Assembly: GCF_000003605.2 (NCBI RefSeq)
Contig: NW_003130358.1
Span: forward strand, 189,176-253,175
Source: Saccoglossus kowalevskii
Lineage: Eukaryota; Hemichordata; Enteropneusta; Harrimaniidae
Reading direction: 5' to 3'
DNA: 64,000 nucleotides
Both the position numbers and the translations under genes were made by a program. The notes below the pieces were generated by a model that was given only the letters and a program-made list of their open reading frames with translations, was not told where the DNA came from and ran no database searches. Below are positions 23,805 through 35,267 of this stretch, one piece after another. Each line of letters begins with the position of its first letter. Position 1 is the first letter of the stretch.

Positions 23805-25316
23805 CCGGCTCTGCACGTGTTCTATAATACTAAACTGTACACCAAATTTAACACGTGTCTATTTTACACTGTTCGCCGGCGTGAGCGTTGGCAAGCCTAA
23901 ATAGGTTTTGACTGTATACAGCGCCACCAGTGGCTGTTATTGCAAGGCGAATTAGTAGATTTTTACCAGTGTGTCACAGTGCAAGGCCTGCTTATCGCAA
24001 TTAGAGGGCCACCCACAGAACTCACACTGGACAGGGGGTTCTTTCACTGCTAGTATGGGGTAGACAATACAAAATACCGGAAATTAAATACACATACACG
24101 AAAATATCGAGTTAAAGCTCCTGGCTATAATACCTCTCTAAATAAAGCACAGAAAATACAATGAATAAGTCACTAAAATAAATGATTGCTTAGGGATGTG
24201 TGCATTGGTGGAACTCACAGTTCCAGGATGTATTATTGGACGACAGTCAATGGCTTCTGCAACACAACAATAGAGAAATACAGGAGTCTTGCTTGCAGAG
24301 GAACGCTGGTATTCTGGAGGGCACCGCTGGAAGCAGGAGATCGCAGAGCAGTTCATACAAGTCTCACAGAATGATGGTTGTAGCCTGTAATATTGTATCG
24401 TAGCAGAACACACAGGAAAGCATGTTGAAGTGACGGACACCAATTACAAGTTGAAATGATTCACCCAAACTGTTTTTAGTCTGTCCAATTTATAGGCAGT
24501 GACACCACCTGGGTTTCCACATTAGCCAGTCAGAATGTAATCTTGCTAGCAACTGTGTCACGTAGGCAACTCAGTAGATCATAAACATCCTTTGTTATTC
24601 AAATAACAACACACCTGGTAGATTCCAATTCTCCTTCCAAAGTTGTAAACAATCTTTGTTATGTAAATTACAAGCACACCTGGTAGAACCCACTTTGCTT
24701 CCAGAGTTGAAAATAAGTATGACCTGTCAATCACCTTTATGGCAGTTATCACAATATACACCGTTTCTTCCCATGATTCCATGCACACTTCCATTTGCAG
24801 GGTTTGAGGTAATATGACAAAACATGAAATAAAAGATGCTGACACAGTGATCTTGCTGACAAGATTGTATCCATAATTTTGAACACAGGCCAAGCATATA
24901 CAGTTATTTTCGCATGAGAAAGCAAAATTGAACTTGGACAAGATGTTATACCATTAATAAAATACAGTAAACAAATTTGAGATTATTTGGATAATCGAGC
25001 ACACAGGAAGAATAACGTTTTTTGAGACACTTGTCCTAATATTTGTCCTAAATTGCTATTTTAGAACAATTCCATGAAATACAATTTAATGACAATTTTT
25101 TCGACACTATTTGAAACCCAGATTTGTGAAATAATTTAGGAAACAAAGAGTACCCATCATTACCAATATATGTTTTTCAGCCTATGCCACAAGTGTACAA
25201 TTTAAGACATGGCATAATATCCCTGCCATATGAACGTATTGTAAAAGCGTTATAATACTGCGAAAATAGAAAATATCCATTAAATTTCAATCATCATTCT
25301 CTTGTCATGAATTACT
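23805..25316. other. No gene recognised
   Basis: Mixed-composition DNA with a few short open frames that overlap on both strands. No splice-bounded exon or known repeat was recognised. Confidence 0.4.
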
Positions 25317-25864
25317 GTAGTTTTCGCGTGTCTGTTGATCGACTTGGTTACTAGTGAACGTCTGTGTTATATCTGGCATCATTTAGACTTATGCGATATA
25401 ACCGTCGCCATCCGGACCGCTATTTCGGACAGTTGGTATTCGCAGCCAGTAATATAGTGAACGATTAATCAAAAGATATGACGTGTTCAGAACTTAGTTT
25501 GATTGGCTATGTGTAAAATGAATGTGTGAAGGTTACGCCCCATGTCTTTAAACTTCTTTGTAATTGGTTAAGGTTTTGAAAGTAAATAAAAGAGTTTTAG
25601 TTAACACCACGAGAGACGCAGTCTTGGGTCAGCCTTGCGATAGACTTGGGGACTTTTCCCCAGGGCGCTGTGTCTTATAGAGTGCTCGACTGACCGACTA
25701 AGACGAGAGTGAAACGTATTTCGTTGTGTGTGTCTTATTTGACTGTAAAGCTTAAGTGACGTTCCCGGTCTGGTGCCTCAAGCAGACGAGATATAGAGAC
25801 CAGACGATATTTTCCCCTGACACGTGTGGGAGAACCCCAGAGGAGAAGAATTTCCCCCTCATAC
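25317..25864 (+). mobile_element. LTR-like fossil repeat, copy 2
   Basis: Second copy of the repeat at 17.3 kb, with the same AATAAA-type signal and the same GAGTGCTCGACTGACCGACT block. No retroviral-type genes lie between the copies in the 7.4 kb that separates them, which instead hold the CXC element. Two solo LTRs or one element that lost its inside are both possible. Old and broken. Confidence 0.5.
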
Positions 25865-26944
25865 TCTCCCCAACTTTTCTAAGTCAATATTATTGCATTG
25901 CCCTGTAATAAAATATATTGTAAAATGAATAAATTCTTGGTATTTCCATTTATGGGTAGGCTTCCATCTTATTATATTTATCTTTTTAGATTTATCCCCA
26001 TATTTGTATCGTAAGTAGTATATACAAACAAGTCATTTATACTTACTCTCAGTCGTCTTTACTTTCACGCAGTGTCTGGATGAGTCCTTCATTGCAATTG
26101 AGTTTACCGACAACAACCATACTGCAAAGTCTACCATAGAAGTCGGACAACTGGTGATATCTGTGCGTCCATAACAGATACCAATTAACGCTAATAATGA
26201 AAATAATTAACAATTAATATCAAGGTTAGTGAATGGCACTGGTCGTCACACGTTAATGTATGCGTCGCATGTGATCTATACAAACAACGAAGCCATTTAA
26301 CATATTGAAAATAAAATAGTTTAGGACTGTCAACATACATGACAGCCCGGTATGAGAGGCATTCGCCAACTCTGTGTCCATGGGATCACGTTTAGTGACC
26401 GTAACGGTATGCAGTGGATTCCACACGACGTATTTCATTAAAACACAACATTTTCTGTCAAATACTCTGCAAGTTTAGTATTACTGAAATAACAAATAAC
26501 TAGCCGTTACGAAAAGCATTTCTGCTAATCCCTCTCATACCCATACGTTAATATAATAAATTCTCCGGAGAGCCTTGTGGTTTTGTACTACATTATAAGA
26601 AAAAAAGGTTTTATGTGCAGAGTAAACTGAGAACATGAATTTGATGTCGAAGATGTTTATATTAACATAACTAGGAATAACGTACGAAACATGTGAAAGC
26701 CATTCAAGATGACAATAACCAAATACGGTTTTTTTCTTAAATTAGAATATTGAACATGTATTCATTAATAAATCTGAGGTCCATCTGAGGTGGTACCTAT
26801 ATACTAGTACTCAATATACTAAGCAGTCGGATATGTGGAGATAAACAGTGGATGCAAACGTGTTCTGTCACTCTGGGTGATTCAAATTCTAGAATACAGA
26901 ATAATAGTTAATATTTTTGTTTTTTCTTGCGCAATTGTATAATA

Positions 26945-27600
26945 ATCACTAACAAGCAGCCTATCGACTGAGATAGCTCCGCTGTTAGCAATGCACATTT
27001 CAATTAAAGAACAAAAGATATCATTAGAAAATGAACAATATGTAGACTTGCTGTTTTTAACAAGAATTCAAAAATATCCCTTTTCACCAAAAATGACAAA
27101 AATTTGTCATCAAAACTAGATATTTGAAGATATCACCACGAAATTAAAAAATCTAAAAGAGGTCCACATGTAGTACCTATATATGTAATATCAAAGCAAT
27201 CGGACTTGCGGTTTTTAACAAGAACTCGAAAATATCACATTTTACCAAAAATCACAAAAATATTCATCAAAATTAGAGAATTGAAGATATTATCATGAAA
27301 TTAACAAATCTGAGAGAGGACCACATGTAGTACCTATATATGTAATATCAAAGCATTTAACTTGCAGTTTTCAACAAGAAGTCGAAAATATCACTTTTTA
27401 CCAAAAATTACATAAATATTCATCAAAATTAGAGAATTGAAGATATCATCATGAAATTAACAAATCTGAGAGAGGACCACATGTAGTACCTATATATGTA
27501 ATATCAAAGCATTTGGACTTGCGGTTTTCAACAAGAAGTCGAAAATATCACTTTTTACCAAAAATTACATAAATATTCATCAAAATTAGAGAATTGAATT
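26945..27600 (+). repeat. Dispersed repeat family S, copy 3, expanded to an array of four units of about 157 bp
   Basis: Starts AACAAGCAGCCTATCGACTG and TTAGCAATGCACATTTCAAT, then four tandem units each with AATATCAC/CCTTTTTACC-like, ATTCATCAAAATTAGAGAAT and CCACATGTAGTACCTATATA. Unit starts near 27067, 27225, 27381 and 27538 give periods of 156-158 bp. The related copies at 12.6 and 15.8 kb have two and one units. Confidence 0.85.
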
Positions 27601-27869
27601 AACATTTAAATAGTAAACATTGTAAACACATTCCTTACTTTTGGAAAGTAAATGTAATAATAGAAGAGAACAGAAAACAATTGTAAAACATAAACACAGT
27701 CGCTGTAGAGAGACTGTGGACCATTCTATTCTTTATCAAAATATTGCTCATATTAGTATTAGAGTCTCGCGTGAATATGATAGATGCATTGGTTGTAATT
27801 ACTGGCTCTGAATCCCTAGTGTTGTACACGTGTTGTATACGTTACATGGACCGACATAGAGCAGAACGC

Positions 27870-27883
27870 GTCGCCATGGCAAC
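27870..27883. promoter_or_regulatory. RFX X-box-like palindrome
   Basis: GTCGCCATGGCAAC differs by one base from the ideal RFX-family X-box GTTGCCATGGCAAC. X-boxes mark promoters of ciliary genes in animals. The flanking 150 bp is GC-richer than the region, but no adjacent gene was recognised. Confidence 0.35.
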
Positions 27884-28214
27884 CACTCATGGCAATGATG
27901 GGAAGAGTTGTCGGTTGGTCTTCAAAACAAGAATCCTTGTACGTCCCTCCCCTTCTAGGGTTACTCCATACTTGTTTGCATTTTCGGGATACACGTCTGC
28001 ATTCCATGATTATATTGATGATGTAGTAATAGTACACGCACCTGTAAAAACAGCTGTGGTCAGCAATATTTTCTGCATAATCATGATTATCACCTGTGAA
28101 AAACATTCAAAACGAACGTAATTGGACGAGCAAAAATAAAGATTAATTTCTTCAGATCCTAATTGGCGCTCCACCCTGTGATAGTTCGGTGCGTTATGTA
28201 TGTGTGCAAATGGA

Positions 28215-28790
28215 ATAAACACGATTCTTACCATTGGACGGCAATATATTAGCGAGTCTTTAGCGATTCTTACATTGGTAGGCAATATATTAGCGATTCT
28301 TTCATTGGTCGGCAATATATTAGCGATTCTTACCATTCGTCGGCAATATATTAGCGATTCTTACCATTGGACGGCAATATATTAGCGATTCATGCCATTC
28401 GTCGGCAATATATTAGCGATTCTTACCATTGGACGGCAATATATTGGCGATTCATGCCATTGGTCGGCAATATATTAGCGATTCTTACCATTGGTCGGCA
28501 ATATATTAGCGAGTCTTTCATTGGTCGGCAATATATTAGCGATTCTTACCATTGGTCGGCAATATATTAGCGATTCTTACCATTGGACGGCAATATATTA
28601 GCGATTCATGCCTTTGGTCGGCAATATATTAGCGATTCTTACCATTGGACGGCAATATATTAGCGATTCATGCCATTGGTCGGCAATATATTAGCGATTC
28701 TTACCATTGGACGGCAATATATTGGAGATTCATGCCATTGGTCGGCAATATATTAGCGATTCTTGCCATTGGTCGGTAATAAATTTTTCA
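28215..28790 (+). repeat. 31-bp minisatellite, about 18 units
   Basis: Tandem units share GGCAATATATTAGCGATTC joined by CTTACCATTGG or CATGCCATTGG variants; a few units are 28 bp. Units with TTACC and GGACGG alternate with units with ATGCC and GGTCGG, giving a 62-bp higher-order period in the right half. Open frames across it are by-products of the repeat. Confidence 0.95.
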
Positions 28791-28988
28791 TCATTTATTA
28801 TTAAATAATTAATTAATTATAACGGTTATGGGGTAAAATAATCAGAAATAAAATAAGAAATGTTTATATAATAACTTCAACATGGAAAAATACTTAAGCC
28901 GAAACGCCCCTTTCCACACATCCGCCTAAAGATATGATAGTGTGCATCCTGGATATCGACTGTACTACTACTGTGAATATCTCAGTGT

Positions 28989-29157
28989 ATTTGTGTGGCA
29001 ATAGGTCAAATACAAATGTATGTTAGATTATCGATAGATTATCGAAGACCTATAAACTACTTTAATTTTAAATTTGTGTGGCAATAGGTCAAATACAAAT
29101 GTATGTTAGATTATCGATAGATTATCGAAGACCTATAAACTACTTTAATTTTAAATC
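28989..29157 (+). repeat. 83-bp perfect tandem duplication
   Basis: Two apparently identical head-to-tail copies starting ATTTGTGTGGCAATAGGTCA and ending in TACTTTAATTTTAAAT. Identity implies recent origin or an assembly duplication. Confidence 0.95.
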
Positions 29158-31002
29158 ATGTATGGGGTGTTTATATTCACATACAGTGAAAGGACAGAAA
29201 TGATTGGTGGTTAATCGAGAGGTTAATCAATTTTGAATACAAACAAGTTTTGGAGTTGAAACAACAGTGGGAAAGCACTCTACCGAATGTCCTTGATAGG
29301 TGTAAGTATCTTACAAAAACATTGATGCCTAATTTGTTTAATTATTTTAAGGGACATAATTTCCAGCTTTATTCAAAGTAATTCATATATTTTGATATAA
29401 AAAACAAATGCCTCATCTCAGAAAAAAGTGCTGCATTTAGACGTGAATGGATTCATAAATCATGCAAGATACCAGAAAATCTCGTACAGGTGTCTGTCAA
29501 AAATTAATGATTAGTTAGTTGGTGTTCAGTGGAGAATGAAGTCAACTGTACTGTTGTCTCCTGTGAATCTATATCTTCAAACACTGAAATCTGTGTTTTT
29601 GAAGTGCGCTTTTAAATGAGTATTATAAAAGCTCTATCTATCATTCTGTTTGCTTTTTATGTATTTTTTTATATTTTGTTTTTGATTTGATAACTTTGGA
29701 CTGAACAGATTTTCTATTAGCTTCAGATTTTGATCAAAGTTTGGCATCTAGTGCATAGAAGTGCTTATATTGACTTTCTGAAATCTTGTTTTCTGTAAAG
29801 ATTTTATTGGTATGTTTGCAAATGTGTATCAGACTGTATAACAACTCTCTCCATGAGTTGGTTTTGAAACCCAGTCTAGTATTCCCATTGGATTTGGAAG
29901 ATACATTATCAACGATATTATTACAAGATAAATGAGTTGCTTCATTGAAAACATACGATAATGCAAATTTCCACTGAGATCAGTCAAGTAGAAACAGTCA
30001 AAATATTTTATCAGATTTTCTAAATTTTTGCATGATATTTTTATACAGGACATCTGTTGTTCATACTCAGGGAAGACTTTATACTGATGAATAAGGTGAC
30101 CAAGTTTTATAAAGTTTGGAATAGAATTAGTAAAGTTATTATGCACACAATAACAATTATTAACGGCGACAACGCCAGACAGAAATTGTTCCCATAATAT
30201 ACTTTTCCCTTATATCTTTGATGGTACGGGCAAGGTAAAAATGAATGTTATAAATATAATTGACCGAGGTTGGAAAAGGGCTAAGCAAATTTCACCCTGG
30301 AAACAGATCAAGGGGTACCGCTTGAAATCGAGGGGAATCTTTATACGTATATTTGTATCCGAAACATTTTGATTACAGCGTTATATGCAAACAATACCAC
30401 GTTTCAAAGAACTCACTGACTTCAAAATATGAATATTAAATACTAACCAACTCTTATGCCCACCCCTATTTAGTTCAAAGTGTGGATCCTTATCTGTTTC
30501 AGTGATAAATTGTGCTCATCGTTTACGACAATTAGTCCTTATTTGATTTTGTTAGCAAAATTTTGAGTGTGAGGGCGGCGCAAGTGCTGTGTCATGTGAA
30601 GGCATCATGATGCGTGCGCATTATGAGCGTCGACAATATTTAGTTCTTGAGCCAGCCACGAATGAAAGCTGGTGTTCGGTATTTATAAATTTTTATTAAA
30701 ACGCTTATAATCAAAGCGACTATTACGCAGCAATATAGTTCCCCTGGAGAGACGGTGCCTAAGTTGTCACGCATCATATAAACAATGTCTAGTAATCGAA
30801 TGGTTCTGTATTTTCGAGAGAACAACTTTTCGCTGAAATTATGAATACTTTATCGGGCGCCATGGGGTTTGTGTAAGATATATCATAGTGCAACTTTGAT
30901 GTCACCGACCGTTACTTCGTTTACTAAATCATCCAGAAGGAACTATATTAAACAAGTAACCTGTAGAATACTGTGTGGGTAATATTTTTTATATTGATTT
31001 TT
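29158..31002. other. No gene recognised
   Basis: AT-rich. A minus-strand frame at 30640-30825 has one hydrophobic stretch (VIVALIISVLIKIY) but no supporting splice sites. Confidence 0.4.
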
Positions 31003-31617
31003 GTTGCATTTGCAGCAAATAGTTACCAAACAATGAGAAATCTATAGGATTGAATATACCCCACAGCTGGCTTCACATACATTGTTCATAGTTCATATGG
31101 TGCTTACACCAGGATTTAATTACAGCACCTAGGCGGTATGTGGTTACAGCTTAATGTTCGAGTAATCGCAAGAAATTGACATGACAATAGAAATTCATTA
31201 AAGACTGCCACTCCCATGCAATTAACAGCGAGTGAAATTCCTGGGATTGAAACATATACACATGTATTTTGAAGTCACTGGTGTAGGCAACGAATAACTG
31301 CAAGTTGACATAAAGACGAGGTAGTTTATTTAATCAGTGGTCAACTAGAGGCTGAAATTATAATTAATTTGTTTATTTCAATTTCTCCTGACGTCAAATA
31401 GAATACACTGGTGAAACACGGTAGTAACTGTGGGTGAAAGGATGTTTTGGGGTGTAGTTTACATTGTATATAGAGTGGTAGGGTCGGGTGTAATGTGTTC
31501 ATTTCCAACTATTATGAAGTCACGTAGAATTTCACTTAATTTATTTTTTCTGACATGTTTTCAAGCATTACATGTGAATCCAATTTTCACTGCGCTGTGT
31601 CTCAATAGAGTATGAGG
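31003..31617 (+). repeat. Dispersed repeat, copy B (copy A at 3.8-4.4 kb)
   Basis: Same order of blocks as copy A inside the Helentron, with an extra ~150 bp in the middle. Ends at the CTCAATAGAG phrase shared by both. Confidence 0.8.
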
Positions 31618-31940
31618 GGAAATGGCATTTTCACTGGAATTTATTTATCAGGGGAAAAATGTTTTCAGTGATAATGAAGTATTATGACAGATACCCTCCC
31701 CGTGGCTTTCATTGCGTATGGAAGTTATTTTCACGAGTGATGCGGTGTATACTGCTGCCGTACTTTCACGAGCGAAGCCACGGGGAGGATGTGGGGTTCT
31801 GTTATTATACATAGGTCCCATATTTGATTATTCCATATTAAAAAAAGAACGTGCAACAAACCGGAATAGAAATTTAGGTCGGGGAACCTAATTGCCCATT
31901 AATATGCTAATTCATGACACTGCCAAAAGAGAATTATTTT

Positions 31941-31976
31941 TGGTGGTGGTGGTGGTGGTGGTGGTGGGGGGGGGGG
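31941..31976 (+). repeat. (GGT)n microsatellite running into a G tract
   Basis: Eight GGT units followed by an 11-base G run; capable of G-quadruplex formation on the plus strand. Confidence 0.95.
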
Positions 31977-33099
31977 ATTATATCATTCGTTCGTGAAATC
32001 TGATATTACTAAGTACTTTAGCGTAAATAATTTAGTATCTCTCTGAAGGTTGGGTTTCAAGTTACTAGTACCCCCTTATCAATTTTGTTTGTTATTCCTT
32101 GCTTTTGGTACCAGCAATTCGGGATTTGCATATTTCGATGTATTCAACATACAATATTAAAAACAGATTCTCATATTGTACGTTTAAAAATCTCAACAAA
32201 CTGATGTTGAATCACCCAGGCTTTTATTGGACATTCTTATATTGGTACACCTGGGTAATCCTTATGGTCATGTCCGCTCTGCAATGACATATCAAATAAT
32301 TTCTGATAACTGGGTAATAATAATATTATTATTATTCATTGCATCTTTAGAAATACAGTTTTTTTCTACCAGTACAGTAGCAATAAAAGTATAACATAAT
32401 TATAATAATGAAATAATAAAGAAAGAGAAAATATTATAATGTTAAGTATAAAAGTAAAATGTAATGTGTTAAAATTTTTACTAATGATAATAAAACTGAG
32501 ACTAATAATAATTATCAACTATCTATTCTTTCTTAAAAGGCTTTGTATATACACTGTGAAACCTTTTTTAATAAAGGTAATAAAGGCGTTGTTTTACTAA
32601 TGATTTTAATATGTTTCACAGTGTTGTACTCTGAGGTTCTGAATAAGATTTTTCTTATATGAATGAAAGTCACTGCAGTGACGCTGATAAAATATGGAAA
32701 ACATAAGCAGGGCTGTTAAATTTAGAGTAGGCAAGTTTTTAAAGTTACCTGCCCTGTTTGGTAAACTATTTTGACAAGTTTGGATTTTTGTTTAGCCTAG
32801 GCCTTTTCATTCTTGTTCGGAAAGACATTTAAGTGTTGCCGTAGATGACATTTGTTTTGGGGGGGGGGGTCGTAACTGCCATCCCTGTAATCTTGCCGCA
32901 ATTTACGTAACTATCGCCATAGAAATTTAGATAACTATAACATTTGAAATGTTTGTCATGTTATTCACGTGCATTACATTGCGTTTTTATGTCACGTACC
33001 ATAAATTTCGTTTTTTAGTCCTTCAAATTAATTTCAAAGAATGCTCATGGCAAACGTGATTAGCGTAACACGGTTTTGTCCTTTGCCCATGTATTACTA

Positions 33100-33379
33100 T
33101 TTTCATTGGTCTACTGGAAATTTGTACATCACGTGACACAAACCAGTTTCCATTGGTGGGACTCACTCTGTGTTGAAATCGCTATCATTGATTGGTAGAA
33201 AATGCACGTTCCTCATTGGCTAAGACAGTGATAAAACACAAATTTATGTAATCTTTTATTGCATTCGACTGATATTACCGGTAATATCAACTGGATGCAT
33301 ACCGCATTACTCTATATTGAGATTACTGTCTTTTTTTCCGAGCGAACCTTCTCCTGTCAAGTTTGTTTTGTCATTTCAG
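33100..33379 (+). promoter_or_regulatory. Possible distal promoter and non-coding first exon of the sialyltransferase gene
   Basis: Four ATTGG (reverse CCAAT) boxes lie at about 33105, 33152, 33191 and 33215, with a CACGTGAC E-box at 33130 and the palindrome GATATTACCGGTAATATC at 33271. At 33379/33380 there is an ideal donor CAG/GTAAGT. The nearest plus-strand gene is the sialyltransferase 1.9 kb downstream, so this could be an untranslated first exon. This is inference from composition and splice signal only. Confidence 0.3.
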
Positions 33380-34544
33380 GTAAGTTATCATCCTTTATAA
33401 CATACAAGTTTTTATATTCGCCTTAACATTTTCGAACGTTTCTGGACTCATTCTTAACCACCAGGTGGCGAGCAGAGGCCGAAATGTCTGCCATCATTTG
33501 ATTACGTGATTAAAAAATTAATACATTACAGAAAGTCGATAAGTTATTACTTTAAGCCATCTACTTCGGGAACACAAGGCTATGTGTGTCAGACCACTCA
33601 TTTACCAGGGATAAAAACAATTATCATCATAAAAATATTGATATAAAACTGAATGTGTATATGTTAATATTTTCATTACTACCCACCATAAAGAGTTGGG
33701 AGCAGATTTCATTTTTAAAAATTCTTTGCAATAACTTTACATTCTGTTACAAATGATCAAGTGATATTGCTATTTAACTGATTTATTTGGCACGTGGCTT
33801 GTTTATATCAATTAACTGTTGATTGGGGCACAACTTTTACAGCTGTGAACGTCACGGTTCCAATCAATCCGGAATGCCTTGCCATATTTATCAATTTATC
33901 AAACAAATTTCACATCTAATATACATATTTCATTGTTTACAGATTCAAGCAAATGTCGTTGGAAAATTCATAGCACTTAAGATGGAATATGTTATATTAC
34001 ATTTTTTAAAAATTTTATCTGTTGTATTTAAATATATATTATATAATCTTTATATTCAACTCTCCTTCTGCAAAGCCAATACAATCGTCACTTATATACA
34101 GTACTAGTATGTCACTAAGCAGTGTAACAAGAGCATGTCATGCAAAGCCCGTTCTATAAATGGGTGAGTGGTTCAGCGTCGAAGTAAGAAAATAGGGGCA
34201 ATATCAGAGCATGTGTCTTAGAAATTCCCACCAGAACAACTGCACAAATCAGAACAAAAGGCAAAAGATGGTACTCCTATATTAACACCAGTCATGACAC
34301 GTAAAACATTAATTCTCAACTTCTATGAAAGGACCAGTGACAGCGAAAGTACTCAGAGTGCTAATAAAGCCACTCATCGAAGCTACTTTTACAATAATAA
34401 ATGATGAACAAGTACACATACGTAGCAATTAAATAAACCTAATTAACGGGTCTGTCAAAAATCGTCAAAACATGTTTTCAATTCGAAAGCTTTCAATCAG
34501 CATCAACAAACATCCGTACGTCTATACAACTCAACAACTGTCAA

Positions 34545-34745
34545 TCAAAAACCCATGCGGAGGCATTGTCAATCAAAAACTTCGTAATTTTTGTTTTGCC
34601 TTTTAGCATGACATTTATTTTGTTTCTGATTATGAAAAACAGTTGTCGAACAACCCTATGGCATGCGGAGGAAGTGTCAGTCAAAAATGTCGTAATTTTT
34701 GCTTTATCTTTTGGCATGACATTTATTTTTTGTTAATATATATAT
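34545..34745 (+). repeat. Imperfect tandem duplication, period about 108 bp
   Basis: Two copies of a block starting CATGCGGAGG and containing CGTAATTTTTG and CATGACATTTATTTT. Confidence 0.8.
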
Positions 34746-35184
34746 ATTTAGTGATCATGAACAAAAGTTTGTTTTACTATATAGTGTAGATTAGCGTTTA
34801 ACAATCATAATCGCGGTCTTTAAAAAACACAGGTTTGTGGAAGCGGCTTATAGACGCAAGATTTTTATATGTAGCACAGTGCATGAGACTGTGTTCACAT
34901 TAACATGAATAACGTGTGATAATTTTGTTGTATTCATTATGCTACCACACCAAAACTAGTTGCCCTATTTATTATAGCTGGTTGACACCCCCTCCTGCCG
35001 TGATAACTCCGAATTTTCACTCCTCTAACCCCCTTGCATAGATTTTTGAGCAGGTCCTAACTTCAATTACAGTATACATTGAATCCGTAACCAGGCGGAA
35101 ACTATGACGAGTATAGACTATATCACTTCTGCGTGTGTGTGTATATATTATACGAGTATATTTCCAATCATTGATTGTAGTGAC

Positions 35185-35221
35185 TGACGTGACATGGAAG
35201 AGATCGGCGCGTCTATTTAAA
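35185..35221 (+). promoter_or_regulatory. CRE-like and TATA-like elements upstream of the sialyltransferase start
   Basis: TGACGTGA at 35185-35192 resembles a cAMP response element, and TATTTAAA at 35214-35221 resembles a TATA box, 47 bases before the predicted ATG. The spacing would leave a very short leader, so this is tentative. Confidence 0.3.
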
Positions 35222-35267
35222 TGACCACCAAATGACCATAATGCTTACGTCACAATTTAAGATATCG

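Larger units (their letters stand above)
31980..35212. other. Intergenic DNA upstream of the sialyltransferase gene
   Basis: No coding exon recognised. Contains AT-rich repeats near 32300-32540, an 11-base G run at 32859-32869, a possible promoter and untranslated exon at 33.1-33.4 kb, and a tandem duplication at 34.55-34.75 kb. Confidence 0.45.

Noticed and set aside
17300-25864. A complete LTR retroelement between the two LTR-like copies
   Set aside because: No capsid, protease, reverse transcriptase or integrase sequence is visible between them; the interior is a CXC element and non-coding DNA.
27744-28121. 125-residue plus-strand frame overlapping a 96-residue minus-strand frame
   Set aside because: No recognisable motif in either, and overlap on both strands suggests chance openness in GC-richer DNA.
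28215-28790. Regular ~31-bp repeats resembling a CRISPR array
   Set aside because: Units are contiguous with no unique spacers, in an animal genome; it is a minisatellite. The open frames across it (28200-28570) follow from the repeat.
30640-30825. 61-residue minus-strand frame with one hydrophobic segment
   Set aside because: No splice sites, homology or promoter; hydrophobic runs are common in AT-rich chance frames.
32548-32625. Inverted ACACTGTGAAAC / GTTTCACAGTGT pair as a transposon
   Set aside because: Arms are only about 12 bp with no target duplication or further copies in the window.
33292-33379. In-frame ATG exon joined to TTTTTTTCTAG as an alternative sialyltransferase start
   Set aside because: The splice would put the downstream exon in a frame with an early stop, so only a non-coding first exon remains plausible.
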